A stretch of DNA of 64,000 bases from Gemmatimonadota bacterium (lineage in GTDB: Bacteria > Gemmatimonadota > Gemmatimonadetes > Longimicrobiales > Gaopeijiaceae). Position numbers and translations under genes: made by a program. Below the pieces are notes generated by a model, which saw only the letters and a program-made list of their open reading frames with translations, was not told the origin of the DNA and ran no database searches. Positions 55,104 to 63,744 of the stretch are shown in pieces (position 1 is the first letter of the stretch; each line of letters begins with the position of its first letter). The stretch spans positions 1-64,000 of the forward strand of contig PBPC01000049.1 in the NCBI GenBank assembly GCA_002724575.1, written 5' to 3'.

Positions 55104-55127
55104 CTTTCCTCGAACTTACTCTACATT
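55098..55127 (+). promoter_or_regulatory. Candidate promoter of the exbB-exbD-exbD-tonB operon
   Basis: A perfect TTGACA (55098-55103), 18 bases, then TACATT (55122-55127, 4 of 6). It lies about 100 bases before the exbB GTG and has an inverted repeat over its -35. The rest of the 179-base gap after cdaA holds a possible SD (AGGAG at 55214) for exbB. Confidence 0.55.
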
Positions 55128-55227
55128 CCGCGGGTCTTGTAAGGATCTGTCAGCGCTGAACATATGTCTAGCGTAGGCTTTTCTGCTCGAGCGCTCGGTC
55201 CTAGAACTCAATCAGGAGTAGGCCTAA

Positions 55228-56076
55228 GTGGGCACCCAATATCAGTTGATGACCCTATTTGCGGACGGCGGACTGATGATGTATCCGCTCACGCTCTGCT
55301 CGATGGTTGCCCTGGGTGTGATTTTTGCCAAAGCCTATACACTACACATGGCTCACCGCGGTACTGACCACGTATTGGAAGAAGTAGAAGAGGCTGCGAG
55401 CTCGGGGGACGTGTCAGCTGCTATTGAGATCTGTAAAGATACCCCAGGACCGGCAGGTGCAATTTTACTTGCTGGTCTCCGACGAATTCAGACCCGTAAG
55501 CTTGCTGCTGGCGAGCTAGAGTCTGCAGTCGCTACAACGGGGACTATAGAGCTTGGCTTTTTGGAGCGAGGTCTAGTGATTCTTGCAACCATTGCGAACG
55601 TAGCCCCACTTATGGGTTTCCTCGGTACTGTGGCCGGCATGATTCTCGCATTCGCTGCTATTGAGCAGGCGGGTGACGTGGATCCGAGTCTTGTGGCTGG
55701 TGGTATTAAAGTCGCGTTGCTTACTACCGCAGCTGGACTACTTATCGCAGTGCCGGTGAATATCTCATACAACTTTTTTGTTACTCGTATTGATAAGCTA
55801 ATCGTCGATATGGAGCATGGAACTCAGAAGATCCTGAATATAGCTTGGGATATGGAGAAGTCGGGGCAGATCCAGATTCTCAGAGAAGGAAGTGATGGTG
55901 AGGAGCAGGTACCGGCTGGTGTAGCGGCCGAAACTCCAACTTGGGAGCCTTCAGCGGATGGGCCAACTCAGGCACATGTAGCGCCTGAAAATGAAGGTAT
56001 GGCTAAGAAAGCCTTAGGTTGGATTAGTAGTTTCTTTGCACAGGAAGAATCCGATGAGGATACAGATAGAGATTAA
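55228..56076 (+). CDS. exbB: MotA/TolQ/ExbB proton-channel family protein
   Basis: This subunit forms the inner-membrane proton channel that energises a TonB or TolA partner. The 282 residues have a first hydrophobic helix near 15-35. Two more lie near 110-135 and 160-180, with N-V-A-P-L-M-G-F-L-G-T-V-A-G-M and A-L-L-T-T-A-A-G-L. A charged, variable C-terminal tail follows. The GTG start at 55228 has AGGAG upstream; the region before it does not code. Two ExbD-type genes and a TonB gene follow in order. Confidence 0.92.
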   Translation: MGTQYQLMTLFADGGLMMYPLTLCSMVALGVIFAKAYTLHMAHRGTDHVLEEVEEAASSGDVSAAIEICKDTPGPAGAILLAGLRRIQTRKLAAGELESAVATTGTIELGFLERGLVILATIANVAPLMGFLGTVAGMILAFAAIEQAGDVDPSLVAGGIKVALLTTAAGLLIAVPVNISYNFFVTRIDKLIVDMEHGTQKILNIAWDMEKSGQIQILREGSDGEEQVPAGVAAETPTWEPSADGPTQAHVAPENEGMAKKALGWISSFFAQEESDEDTDRD

Positions 56077-56149
56077 GATTTCGAAGTCATAGAGCTTTAG
56101 TCACCGCTGAACTATAAAAGGCACTTAGTTAACGAAACCGGGAGCGAAA

Positions 56150-56575
56150 ATGTCGGTTCTAGGTAATAAGAAATCGAAGGCCAGCAGCGAGGTTCCTACA
56201 TCGTCAATGGCTGATATCGCTTTCCTACTGCTGATCTTCTTTCTGGTCACAACTACCTTTCCCAAGGATAAGGGCTTAGCAATTGTACTTCCCGAGCCAG
56301 GGGAGGAAGCCCAGGTCAGCCAGAAGAACATCCTCCATCTCTTGATTCAATCATCGGGGATCGTAACGGTGAAAAGAGGAGAGAGTCAGCAAGAGCAACA
56401 GATGCGCCCGCAAGAAATAGAAGGATTGTGGCGTCAGGAAGTGACCTCGAATCCCAATTTGATTGCTGCTGTAAAGACGGATCCGGATGCGCCGTATAAG
56501 TTCATGGTTGATGTGCTGGACGCACTACACTCGGCTAACGCTGAGCGTATCTCGCTCCAGGTATTGGAGAACTAG
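56150..56575 (+). CDS. exbD: ExbD/TolR family protein, first copy
   Basis: ExbD/TolR subunits couple proton flow to TonB. The 141 residues have a short cytoplasmic start with S-S-E-V-P-T-S-S-M-A-D-I-A-F, then one membrane helix carrying the proton-relay Asp (about residue 25), then a periplasmic domain. The start (ATG) has GGAG. A second, related copy follows two bases after the stop. The two copies share the S-S-M-A-D-I-A-F-L-L-L-I-F-F core. Confidence 0.92.
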   Translation: MSVLGNKKSKASSEVPTSSMADIAFLLLIFFLVTTTFPKDKGLAIVLPEPGEEAQVSQKNILHLLIQSSGIVTVKRGESQQEQQMRPQEIEGLWRQEVTSNPNLIAAVKTDPDAPYKFMVDVLDALHSANAERISLQVLEN

Positions 56576-56577
56576 AT

Positions 56578-57027
56578 ATGTCGATCAAGGGTGGTGGGTT
56601 CGAGAAGAGTTCAAAGGCGTCATCAGAGATCCCTTCTTCGTCGATGGCTGATATCGCATTTCTTTTATTGATCTTCTTCATGGTTACTACTGTCTTCCAG
56701 CGAGATCGTGATCGACCGATCGAGTGGGCAGAGGCAGAGTCTGCGCAGAAGATTGATGAGAAGCAAAAGAACATCCTCAACATATGGATGGAGCGGGAAG
56801 GCGGAGTGTACATTAACGACCAGCCACATACGATGGAGCAAGCGACTACTGTCGTTGCACCACTGTATGCTGCATCTGAAAGAGCACTAGTGATCTCGGT
56901 TCGTGGCGATCGGGAAGTGCCATACCGCTATATGGACCAGCTACAGACAGCGCTGGTGAATGCCGGTGTTGTTCGTGTGGTCTTCGCAACACAGTTAGAG
57001 CAAAGCATGCAGAGGGAGAGACGATGA
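56578..57027 (+). CDS. exbD: ExbD/TolR family protein, second copy
   Basis: The 149 residues repeat the pattern of the first copy: S-S-M-A-D-I-A-F-L-L-L-I-F-F in the membrane segment, then a periplasmic part that differs in sequence (V-F-Q-R-D-R-D-R-P-I near residue 40). Such tandem ExbD pairs in some diderms form mixed complexes. The ATG is two bases after the first copy's stop; the end overlaps the tonB ATG (ATGA). Confidence 0.92.
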   Translation: MSIKGGGFEKSSKASSEIPSSSMADIAFLLLIFFMVTTVFQRDRDRPIEWAEAESAQKIDEKQKNILNIWMEREGGVYINDQPHTMEQATTVVAPLYAASERALVISVRGDREVPYRYMDQLQTALVNAGVVRVVFATQLEQSMQRERR

Positions 57028-57704
57028 GCGCTGACGAAGCTGTGACAGCCTTGGAAGTCAATGAGACTGCTAATGAGAAACTAAAACGAAGTTTTAGTTC
57101 TGTGTTCTGGGCGTCTATGATTGCGGCTACGGTCTTCCACTTTTCTGCGTTTGCTTTCTGGCCAGAACTTACTGCAGCGGACTTCTCTTTTGAGTCGGAG
57201 GAGTTAGAGGCAATCGAACTACCACCTGAGATTGAAATTCCGCCACCACCGCAACAGATAGCTCGTCCAGCTACCCCGGTGATGGCATCTGCGGATATTG
57301 ATGAAGATATAACGATTGCTCCGACCACTTTTGAGGACAATCCAGTTGAAGAATTGCCTCCTCCCCCAGAAGAGCAGGTTGTAGATATTTCGGCGGCGCC
57401 GACATTCACCCCCTTTACAGTCGCTCCGGATATCCAGAATAGAGCAGAAGTTATCCGGGCTATGGAACGTGAATATCCACCTCTCCTCAGAGATGCTGGT
57501 ATTGGTGGAACAGTTCAGGTCTTTTTCTTTATTGATGAGGAAGGGACTGTGCAGCAGTTCCAGATCAATGAGAGTTCGGGGCACCAAGCATTAGATGACG
57601 CAGCACTAGCTGTAGCAGGAGTGTATCGCTTCTCGGCAGCATTAAACCGGGATAAGAGGGTTCCTGTGTGGGTTTCTTTCGGGATTACATTCCAAGTCCG
57701 CTGA
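57024..57704 (+). CDS. tonB: TonB family energy transducer
   Basis: TonB spans the periplasm to transmit energy to outer-membrane receptors. The 226 residues have an N-terminal membrane anchor (about 30-50), a Pro/Glu-rich stretch (about 68-120; P-P-E-I-E-I-P-P-P-P), and a C-terminal TonB domain with G-G-T-V-Q-V-F-F-F-I-D and F-S-A-A-L-N-R-D. It overlaps the second exbD (ATGA), so exbB-exbD-exbD-tonB is one translated unit. It is followed by a strong terminator. No receptor gene is visible here. Confidence 0.93.
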   Translation: MSADEAVTALEVNETANEKLKRSFSSVFWASMIAATVFHFSAFAFWPELTAADFSFESEELEAIELPPEIEIPPPPQQIARPATPVMASADIDEDITIAPTTFEDNPVEELPPPPEEQVVDISAAPTFTPFTVAPDIQNRAEVIRAMEREYPPLLRDAGIGGTVQVFFFIDEEGTVQQFQINESSGHQALDDAALAVAGVYRFSAALNRDKRVPVWVSFGITFQVR

Positions 57705-57724
57705 TACGGAGCCTCCGAGGATCC

Positions 57725-57760
57725 AAAGGGACCCCGCCGGTGCTCCGGCGGGGTCCCTTT
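57725..57760. terminator. Strong intrinsic terminator after tonB
   Basis: A perfect 16-bp stem (57725-57740 and 57745-57760) with a TGCT loop lies 20 bases after the tonB stop. The last arm ends in TTT and is followed by a T-rich stretch. This is the clearest terminator in the window and closes the exbB operon. Because the mirror arm ends AAA it can also work on the other strand. Confidence 0.92.
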
Positions 57761-57777
57761 CGTTTACTTAGTGGGCT

Positions 57778-58497
57778 ATGAATTTGAATACTACGATGAA
57801 TCCCAGCTATGTGAGACTGCTCTCTCAGACACTCCCCATAGTTCGTGAGCGTATCGCTGAAGCAACGGATGCTTCCGGTCGTGAGTTCGATAGCGTGCGT
57901 CTTGTAGCAGTCACGAAAGCACACTCTGTGGATGCAGTCTCAGCTGCCTTGGATGCAGGGTTAGCCGATCTGGGTGAGAACCGGGTGGAAGAACTCGAGG
58001 ATAAGGTTGCTAAGCTTGGGCGCGATCTTGCCACCTGGCACATGATAGGGCATTTGCAAAGTCGTAAAGCAAAGAGAGCCTCACAGCTTGCCCATATTAT
58101 TCAGTCGGTTGATTCAACAAAACTTGCAAATCGCATCTCTAAATTTTCCCAAGAAGAAGGAGTCACAGTTCGAATTCTGACCCAAGTGAATACTTCTGGA
58201 GAGGTCTCAAAGAGTGGTTTTGATATGGCTTCGGCAGTGGATGATATCTTGTGTATAGCTGAATCTCCGGGTATCCGAGTCGAAGGGTTGATGACAATGG
58301 CACCGTTCGGGGCAGATAAGGAGAAGTTGACCAGCACGTTTCGGGGCTTGAGAAAGATTCATGAAAAATTACGAGATCAAGGTGATTTAGTGGGTCCCGA
58401 ACTATCTATGGGTATGACTAACGATTTCGAGATCGCCATCCGAGAGGGAAGCACTATGGTTCGGGTTGGTACAGCACTCTTTGGTAGACGAACATGA
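57778..58497 (+). CDS. YggS family PLP homeostasis protein
   Basis: The 239 residues match the pyridoxal-phosphate homeostasis proteins related to alanine racemase. The PLP lysine sits in A-V-T-K-A-H, followed by G-E-N-R-V-E-E-L and H-M-I-G-H-L-Q-S near residue 85. The C terminus has S-M-G-M-T-N-D-F-E-I-A-I-R. It begins with ATG at 57778 (a second ATG six codons later is possible) and overlaps ileS (ATGA). It is not an enzyme in the strict sense; it balances PLP pools. Confidence 0.93.
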   Translation: MNLNTTMNPSYVRLLSQTLPIVRERIAEATDASGREFDSVRLVAVTKAHSVDAVSAALDAGLADLGENRVEELEDKVAKLGRDLATWHMIGHLQSRKAKRASQLAHIIQSVDSTKLANRISKFSQEEGVTVRILTQVNTSGEVSKSGFDMASAVDDILCIAESPGIRVEGLMTMAPFGADKEKLTSTFRGLRKIHEKLRDQGDLVGPELSMGMTNDFEIAIREGSTMVRVGTALFGRRT

Positions 58498-61400
58498 ATA
58501 TGAGCTATCCCCAGTTACCGGATACGCTAATCCAGATAGAGAAGGAAATCCTTAAGTGCTGGAAAGAGGAAGATCTTTTCCGCGAATCTCTTAAGGCTAA
58601 CCTGGGCGGTGAACCATTCGTGTTCTATGAAGGTCCGCCAACCGCCAATGGACGCCCTGGCTTGCACCATGTGATTGGCCGAACGATCAAAGACTTGGTC
58701 TGTCGCTTTCAATCAATGGAGGGTCGGACTGTAACCAGGATTGCCGGGTGGGATACCCATGGCCTACCCGTTGAAATAGAGGCAGAGCAAAAGCTTGGGA
58801 TAAGTGGGAAGCCCGAGATTGAAGAGCTTGGTATCGCGGAATTTAATCAAGCCTGTAAAGATTCTGTTTTTACTTATAAGGAGGAGTGGGAGGAACTCAG
58901 CGAAAGGATTGGCTACTGGCTGGAATACTGGAGGCCGTATGTAACCTTTCGACCGGACTACATCGAATCAGTTTGGTGGATAGTCAAAGAATTTGCTGAT
59001 AAAGGCTTACTCTACCGTGGGCACAAAAGTGTTCCGTATTGCCCGCGTTGTGGAACAGCGCTCTCCTCTCATGAAGTAGCGCAAGGGTATAAGGACGTCG
59101 AGGATCCTTCGCTGACATTCATTGCCCATGTCGTAAATGATCAAGGTGATCTGGATCCTGAGGGTCGTGCTTTCTTGGTTTGGACTACGACCCCTTGGAC
59201 GGTTCCCTCCAATACTGGATTAGCAGTCCATCCTGATCTTACGTACGTGGAAGTTCTGAGCGATAAGGGCTCTTTCATAGTTGCTGAAAGCCGAGTGGAA
59301 GCTCTGTTTGGTGAAACAGCCACAGTAGGCACCAGGTGGAAGGGGGTTGAGCTAGCAGGTCTCCGTTATGAGCGACCGCTAGACCTCGTTCCTGATCCTG
59401 AAGATAGTGGCAATGGTTGGACTGTCGTGGTGGAGGACTTTGTCAGTGCCGAAGAAGGCACTGGTGTTGTTCATATGGCTCCGGCGTTCGGTGCGGATGA
59501 CTACGTAGCTGGACAAAAGCATGGTCTTCCTATGATCAATCCACTCGATGCTGCCGGGTGCTTCACCGATAGTACTGCTCTAGTGGGTGGTCAGTTTGTT
59601 AAAGATGCGGATTCTGTCTTGATCGAGGAATTGCGCTCGCGAGAAAAACTTTTTGAAATTGGACGTGTAACCCACAGCTATCCACACTGTTGGCGTTGTG
59701 CATCACCTCTGCTATACGTTGCTCGAGACTCTTGGTTTGCCGCTACTTCACGCTTCAGAGAGACCCTCTTAGCGAACAATGATCAGGTAAAATGGTATCC
59801 GGCTGAGGTCGGCGAGAACCGTTTTGGAGAATGGCTCAGGGGTAATGTTGATTGGGCACTGTCGCGTGACCGGTACTGGGGTACTCCACTTCCAGTTTGG
59901 GTGTGCGATGAGGATGAAGACCATCTTAAGTGGATCGGATCTTTCTCTGAATTGTCTGAATTAGTTGGGGGACTACCAGAAGACTTTGATCCTCACCGTC
60001 CGTTCATTGATGACTATAGTTGGCCCTGTGCGGAGTGCGATGGAACGATGAGGCGTGCGCCTGAGGTTATTGATGTATGGTTTGATTCAGGTGCAATGCC
60101 ATTTGCCCAGTGGCACTATCCCTTCGAAAATAGCGATAAGTTTGACACACATTTTCCGGCTGACTTCATCTCAGAAGGACTGGATCAGACTCGAGGCTGG
60201 TTCTACTCGCTCCTAGCTATCTCGACTTTGCTAGAGAGGGGCACTCCATTCAAGAACGTAATCGTCAATGATCTCGTTCTAGATGCAGAAGGCCAGAAGA
60301 TGTCCAAATCGAAGGGGAATGTGGTCAACCCTTGGGATGCAATCGAAGAACACGGATCTGATGCTCTGCGTTGGTACTTCATCACTTCTTCAAATCCTTG
60401 GGTTCCTAAGCGATATGACTCAATGGGAGTCAAAGAGGTAGCTCGCCGGTTCTTCGACACGCTTTTTAATACATATCGATTCTTTACACTTTATGCTTCA
60501 GCGGAGGAGTGGTCTCCATCAGATGCTGACCCATTACCAGCGGAACGGACGTTGCTGGACAGATGGCTATTGTCGCGTTTGGATTCTCTGATCTCTGTGG
60601 TGCGACAAGATCTAGAAGCTTACCAGATTACCCGTGCCTACAGGGCTCTAGGCGACTTCGTTGTGGAAGACCTATCTAACTGGTACGTGCGCAGAAGCCG
60701 TCCTCGGTTTTGGGGAAATAGTGATGTTCAGGATACGAAAGCAGCATTCAGAACTCTGTGGGAGGCCTTGAGCACTGTAACCAAGCTTGCTGCCCCGATT
60801 ATTCCTTTTGCGTCTGATTGGATGCACCGAGCTCTCACTAACCAGAGTGTTCACCTAGAGCGCTTTCCCGAAGAAACCCAATTAATTAATGAAAATCTAG
60901 AACAGGAAATGTCTGCTGCGCGTCTACTGGTTTCACTTGGTCGTGCAGCTAGGGAGGAGGCGCAGATTCGAGTGCGGCAACCTCTAAGGTGTGCCGAGGT
61001 GATTCTGCCACAAGGCAAAGAGCTCTCTAGCGAAGTTCTCAGTGTCGTCCGAGAAGAACTCAATGTGAAGGATGTCATTTTTCGTTCTAGCTTGGAAGGT
61101 CTTGTTACGCTCGTGGCAAGGCCAAACTATGCTGCTCTTGGACCAGTATTCGGAAAGGCGACGAATACCGCTGCTGAAGTCATTCGAGCACTATCTCAGG
61201 GAAAGCTGGAGGAATACCGAGACGGGGGCGTAGTAGAGATCTCAGTTGATGATCAACTTTATCATTTGGCAGAAGGAGATGCTGAGATTGTTCAGGAAGC
61301 TTCAGGAACCCTTTTAGTAAAGGGGGAGGGTGCTACGACTTTGGCGCTTGATACTGAACTCGATCAAGAACTGCTGGACGAAGGCATTGCTAGAGAGCTT

Positions 61401-61649
61401 GTGAATCGGGTTCAGCGGCTACGAAAGGACACAGGTCTGGAGATTACCGATCGTATCGAGCTAGGCATAGCGGGTGCAGCAGGATTGCAGGATGCAACCA
61501 TTTCGCACAGAGACTTCATCTCTGGTGAAACGCTTGCACTTGAACTGGTTGTTGATAGTAAGATTGACGGTGAGAAATTTGCTCACTTACGCGAGGTTGA
61601 AATCGACGACATGCTTGTTCAGATCGGATTGAGCATGGTGACAAAGTAA
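58494..61649 (+). CDS. ileS: Isoleucyl-tRNA synthetase, long (IleS2-like) type
   Basis: IleS charges tRNA-Ile and edits misacylated valine. The 1051 residues and the N-terminal P-P-T-A-N-G-R-P-G-L-H-H-V signature fit the type found in eukaryotes and some bacteria, which is often less sensitive to mupirocin; that property is inferred. The KMSKS motif is intact near residue 602 in G-Q-K-M-S-K-S-K-G-N. The editing domain and a long anticodon-binding tail are present. The canonical C-terminal zinc ribbon of the shorter type is not seen. Confidence 0.96.
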   Translation: MNMSYPQLPDTLIQIEKEILKCWKEEDLFRESLKANLGGEPFVFYEGPPTANGRPGLHHVIGRTIKDLVCRFQSMEGRTVTRIAGWDTHGLPVEIEAEQKLGISGKPEIEELGIAEFNQACKDSVFTYKEEWEELSERIGYWLEYWRPYVTFRPDYIESVWWIVKEFADKGLLYRGHKSVPYCPRCGTALSSHEVAQGYKDVEDPSLTFIAHVVNDQGDLDPEGRAFLVWTTTPWTVPSNTGLAVHPDLTYVEVLSDKGSFIVAESRVEALFGETATVGTRWKGVELAGLRYERPLDLVPDPEDSGNGWTVVVEDFVSAEEGTGVVHMAPAFGADDYVAGQKHGLPMINPLDAAGCFTDSTALVGGQFVKDADSVLIEELRSREKLFEIGRVTHSYPHCWRCASPLLYVARDSWFAATSRFRETLLANNDQVKWYPAEVGENRFGEWLRGNVDWALSRDRYWGTPLPVWVCDEDEDHLKWIGSFSELSELVGGLPEDFDPHRPFIDDYSWPCAECDGTMRRAPEVIDVWFDSGAMPFAQWHYPFENSDKFDTHFPADFISEGLDQTRGWFYSLLAISTLLERGTPFKNVIVNDLVLDAEGQKMSKSKGNVVNPWDAIEEHGSDALRWYFITSSNPWVPKRYDSMGVKEVARRFFDTLFNTYRFFTLYASAEEWSPSDADPLPAERTLLDRWLLSRLDSLISVVRQDLEAYQITRAYRALGDFVVEDLSNWYVRRSRPRFWGNSDVQDTKAAFRTLWEALSTVTKLAAPIIPFASDWMHRALTNQSVHLERFPEETQLINENLEQEMSAARLLVSLGRAAREEAQIRVRQPLRCAEVILPQGKELSSEVLSVVREELNVKDVIFRSSLEGLVTLVARPNYAALGPVFGKATNTAAEVIRALSQGKLEEYRDGGVVEISVDDQLYHLAEGDAEIVQEASGTLLVKGEGATTLALDTELDQELLDEGIARELVNRVQRLRKDTGLEITDRIELGIAGAAGLQDATISHRDFISGETLALELVVDSKIDGEKFAHLREVEIDDMLVQIGLSMVTK

Positions 61650-61655
61650 GCAACC

Positions 61656-62615
61656 GTGGAAGCACAAACACACAATCTGGTAGTCCAAGAGGCTGAGGTT
61701 GGACGTGTTGATCGGATTTTAGCTGATCGTTTGGGCCTATCAAGAACTCGCGTACAGAAACTACTTCTCAGCGGACTTGTTTCTGTAAATGGAGAGCCTG
61801 CGAGAAAGTCCTTGGTGGTTGATATAGGTGACGAACTCGAAGTGGTCGTTCCGCCTGTGCAACCGGTGAAGATGATCGCTGAAGAGATACCCCTCAAGAT
61901 AGTACATGAGGATGATGCTCTGGTGGTTGTTAATAAGCCCGCTGGGATGGTTGTTCACCCTGCTCCGGGTCATCGGTCAGGTACGATGGTTAATGCTCTA
62001 TTATATCATGTTTCCAATCTTTCTGGGGTCGGGGGGAGACTGCGTCCCGGGATTGTTCACCGACTCGACAAAGACACATCTGGTCTCTTGGTAGTAGCAA
62101 AAACAGACCACGCGCATCATTTCCTCTCAGACGCTCTCAGGGAGCGACGGGTCAAGCGCATCTACCGTGCGGTCGTTTGGGGTCACCTCTCGACGTCGAA
62201 GATGATTATCAATGCATCATTGGGTAGAGATTCAAAGGATCGAAAGCGCATGGCTGTGCGAGAGGATGGTCGAGTTGCGATCTCACATCTAAGGGTCCGC
62301 GAACAGTGGCCACGTGCAGATTTTATTGATGTTCGTCTTCAGACAGGACGGACACACCAGATCCGGGTACACCTTGCTCACATCGGTCATCCTGTCGTCG
62401 CTGACCAGCTTTACGGAGTGGGGTGGGAGCGGGGCATGGGAGGAGTCCAGAGGGCGTGGGCTCGAGAGTTAGCACATCGAGTTCCAAGACAGTTTCTTCA
62501 TGCGGCTGAACTCAGCTTTGAGCACCCGGTAACGGGCATAGAGATGGACTTTGAAGCTGATATTCCAGATGATTTATCTGGTGTTGTAGGATGGGCTCGA
62601 GGTGAGCTTAGCTGA
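61656..62615 (+). CDS. rluD: RluD-like ribosomal large-subunit pseudouridine synthase
   Basis: The 319 residues carry an S4 RNA-binding domain (about 10-75) and the RluA-family catalytic domain with G-I-V-H-R-L-D-K-D-T-S-G near residue 132, holding the catalytic Asp. The R-T-H-Q-I-R-V-H motif is also present. RluD makes pseudouridines in helix 69 of 23S rRNA. It begins with GTG six bases after ileS. The lspA that often lies between ileS and rluD is missing. Confidence 0.93.
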   Translation: MEAQTHNLVVQEAEVGRVDRILADRLGLSRTRVQKLLLSGLVSVNGEPARKSLVVDIGDELEVVVPPVQPVKMIAEEIPLKIVHEDDALVVVNKPAGMVVHPAPGHRSGTMVNALLYHVSNLSGVGGRLRPGIVHRLDKDTSGLLVVAKTDHAHHFLSDALRERRVKRIYRAVVWGHLSTSKMIINASLGRDSKDRKRMAVREDGRVAISHLRVREQWPRADFIDVRLQTGRTHQIRVHLAHIGHPVVADQLYGVGWERGMGGVQRAWARELAHRVPRQFLHAAELSFEHPVTGIEMDFEADIPDDLSGVVGWARGELS

Positions 62616-62676
62616 TTTGTTCGGGGTTATTCTTTGGGGAAAATCAGCTTTTCTAGCTCCATGAGGAGTGGATAGA

Positions 62677-63708
62677 ATGCGAGTGAGTACTCTCTCTGCT
62701 CGTGGTTTTGGTCCGTTCGTACTATCCATCACCATTCCGTTCGTACTATCCATCACCATATTGGTGGCTGCTACTCCCACCCAAGAAAACTTGACTGACT
62801 CGCTAGCTGGTGCACCCTATCATCGGATTAGCGGAGAGCGTGCATTTATAGATTTCACTTCCGAGGACTCACTTGTTGCTGCAGCAGTCCTAGCCTTCTT
62901 AGATGGGCAAGCTGACTTACCAGGACTTCCAGACTCTGTGCCCGGTGATGTCCGAGCAGTATTAGCTCATTCGTTTGAAGCATTCGATGAAGTCACAGGA
63001 TCAGTTGTTCCAGAGTGGAGTTCAGGAGTAGCAATACCTCGACTTAGCACTTTGGTTATGATGACGGCAAATGGATCACGGCTACTAGACTCGGAGGGGA
63101 GGCGCACGCTTCGACATGAGTGGGCCCATCTTGGGTTAGCTGAAGCGCTTGAGGGCTTACGGGCTCCTCGATGGTTTGATGAAGGTTATGCCCAGTGGGC
63201 ATCAGGTGGTTTCAGAGCGATGGAAGCTTGGAAACTGAGGGTGCTCTTAGCGCTAGGAAACGCTCCATCGATGGACTCTCTCACGCTACGATGGCCATCG
63301 GGTCGGGCTGAGGCGGAGGTTGCGTATCTCTTATCTGCTAGTGCGGTCAATTACCTTCTTGGTGAGGGTGGTGATCGAGGACTCAAGATTTTCTTAGATC
63401 GCTGGCGTCTCGATAGGGCTTTTGAGCCTGCCTTTCAATCCGTATTTGGTCTCACCACGAGTCAGTTTGAGGAGGACTGGAAGAAGCATGTTAAGGATCG
63501 GTACGGTTGGCTCTTCGTATTAAGTCATTCCGCCATCTTTTGGATGATGTTGGCACTCATCTTGCTTCTGGTTGTACAAGTGCGGCGAACCAGAAACCAG
63601 GAAAAGATGGCCAGGCTTAGGGCTAGAGAACTTCCTGAGCAACCATCATACTGGCTACGAGGGACTGGAGGAGATCATTCAGATGAGGATAGGTATGAGT
63701 CACGATAG
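62677..63708 (+). CDS. Membrane-anchored gluzincin-type metalloprotease (peptidase MA-like)
   Basis: The protein is 343 residues from ATG 62677 (AGGAG eight bases upstream; GTG at 62668 is the alternative). An N-terminal hydrophobic stretch (about 12-35) serves as a signal or anchor and carries a duplicated 8-residue unit (see repeat). The protease motif H-E-W-A-H is at 147-151 and the third zinc ligand lies in D-E-G-Y-A-Q-W near residue 169. A C-terminal membrane helix spans about 285-305, leaving a short basic tail in the cytoplasm. The target is unknown. Confidence 0.8.
   Translation: MRVSTLSARGFGPFVLSITIPFVLSITILVAATPTQENLTDSLAGAPYHRISGERAFIDFTSEDSLVAAAVLAFLDGQADLPGLPDSVPGDVRAVLAHSFEAFDEVTGSVVPEWSSGVAIPRLSTLVMMTANGSRLLDSEGRRTLRHEWAHLGLAEALEGLRAPRWFDEGYAQWASGGFRAMEAWKLRVLLALGNAPSMDSLTLRWPSGRAEAEVAYLLSASAVNYLLGEGGDRGLKIFLDRWRLDRAFEPAFQSVFGLTTSQFEEDWKKHVKDRYGWLFVLSHSAIFWMMLALILLLVVQVRRTRNQEKMARLRARELPEQPSYWLRGTGGDHSDEDRYESR
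62713..62760 (+). repeat. 24-bp tandem duplication in the protease signal region
   Basis: Two copies of a 24-base unit (62713-62736 and 62737-62760, 23 of 24 identical) encode P-F-V-L-S-I-T-I twice in the hydrophobic core of the N terminus. The near identity suggests a recent duplication or replication slip. Confidence 0.92.
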
Positions 63709-63744
63709 GTGCAGAATCGAGATCTTCGGGGTATAAGAAGAACT

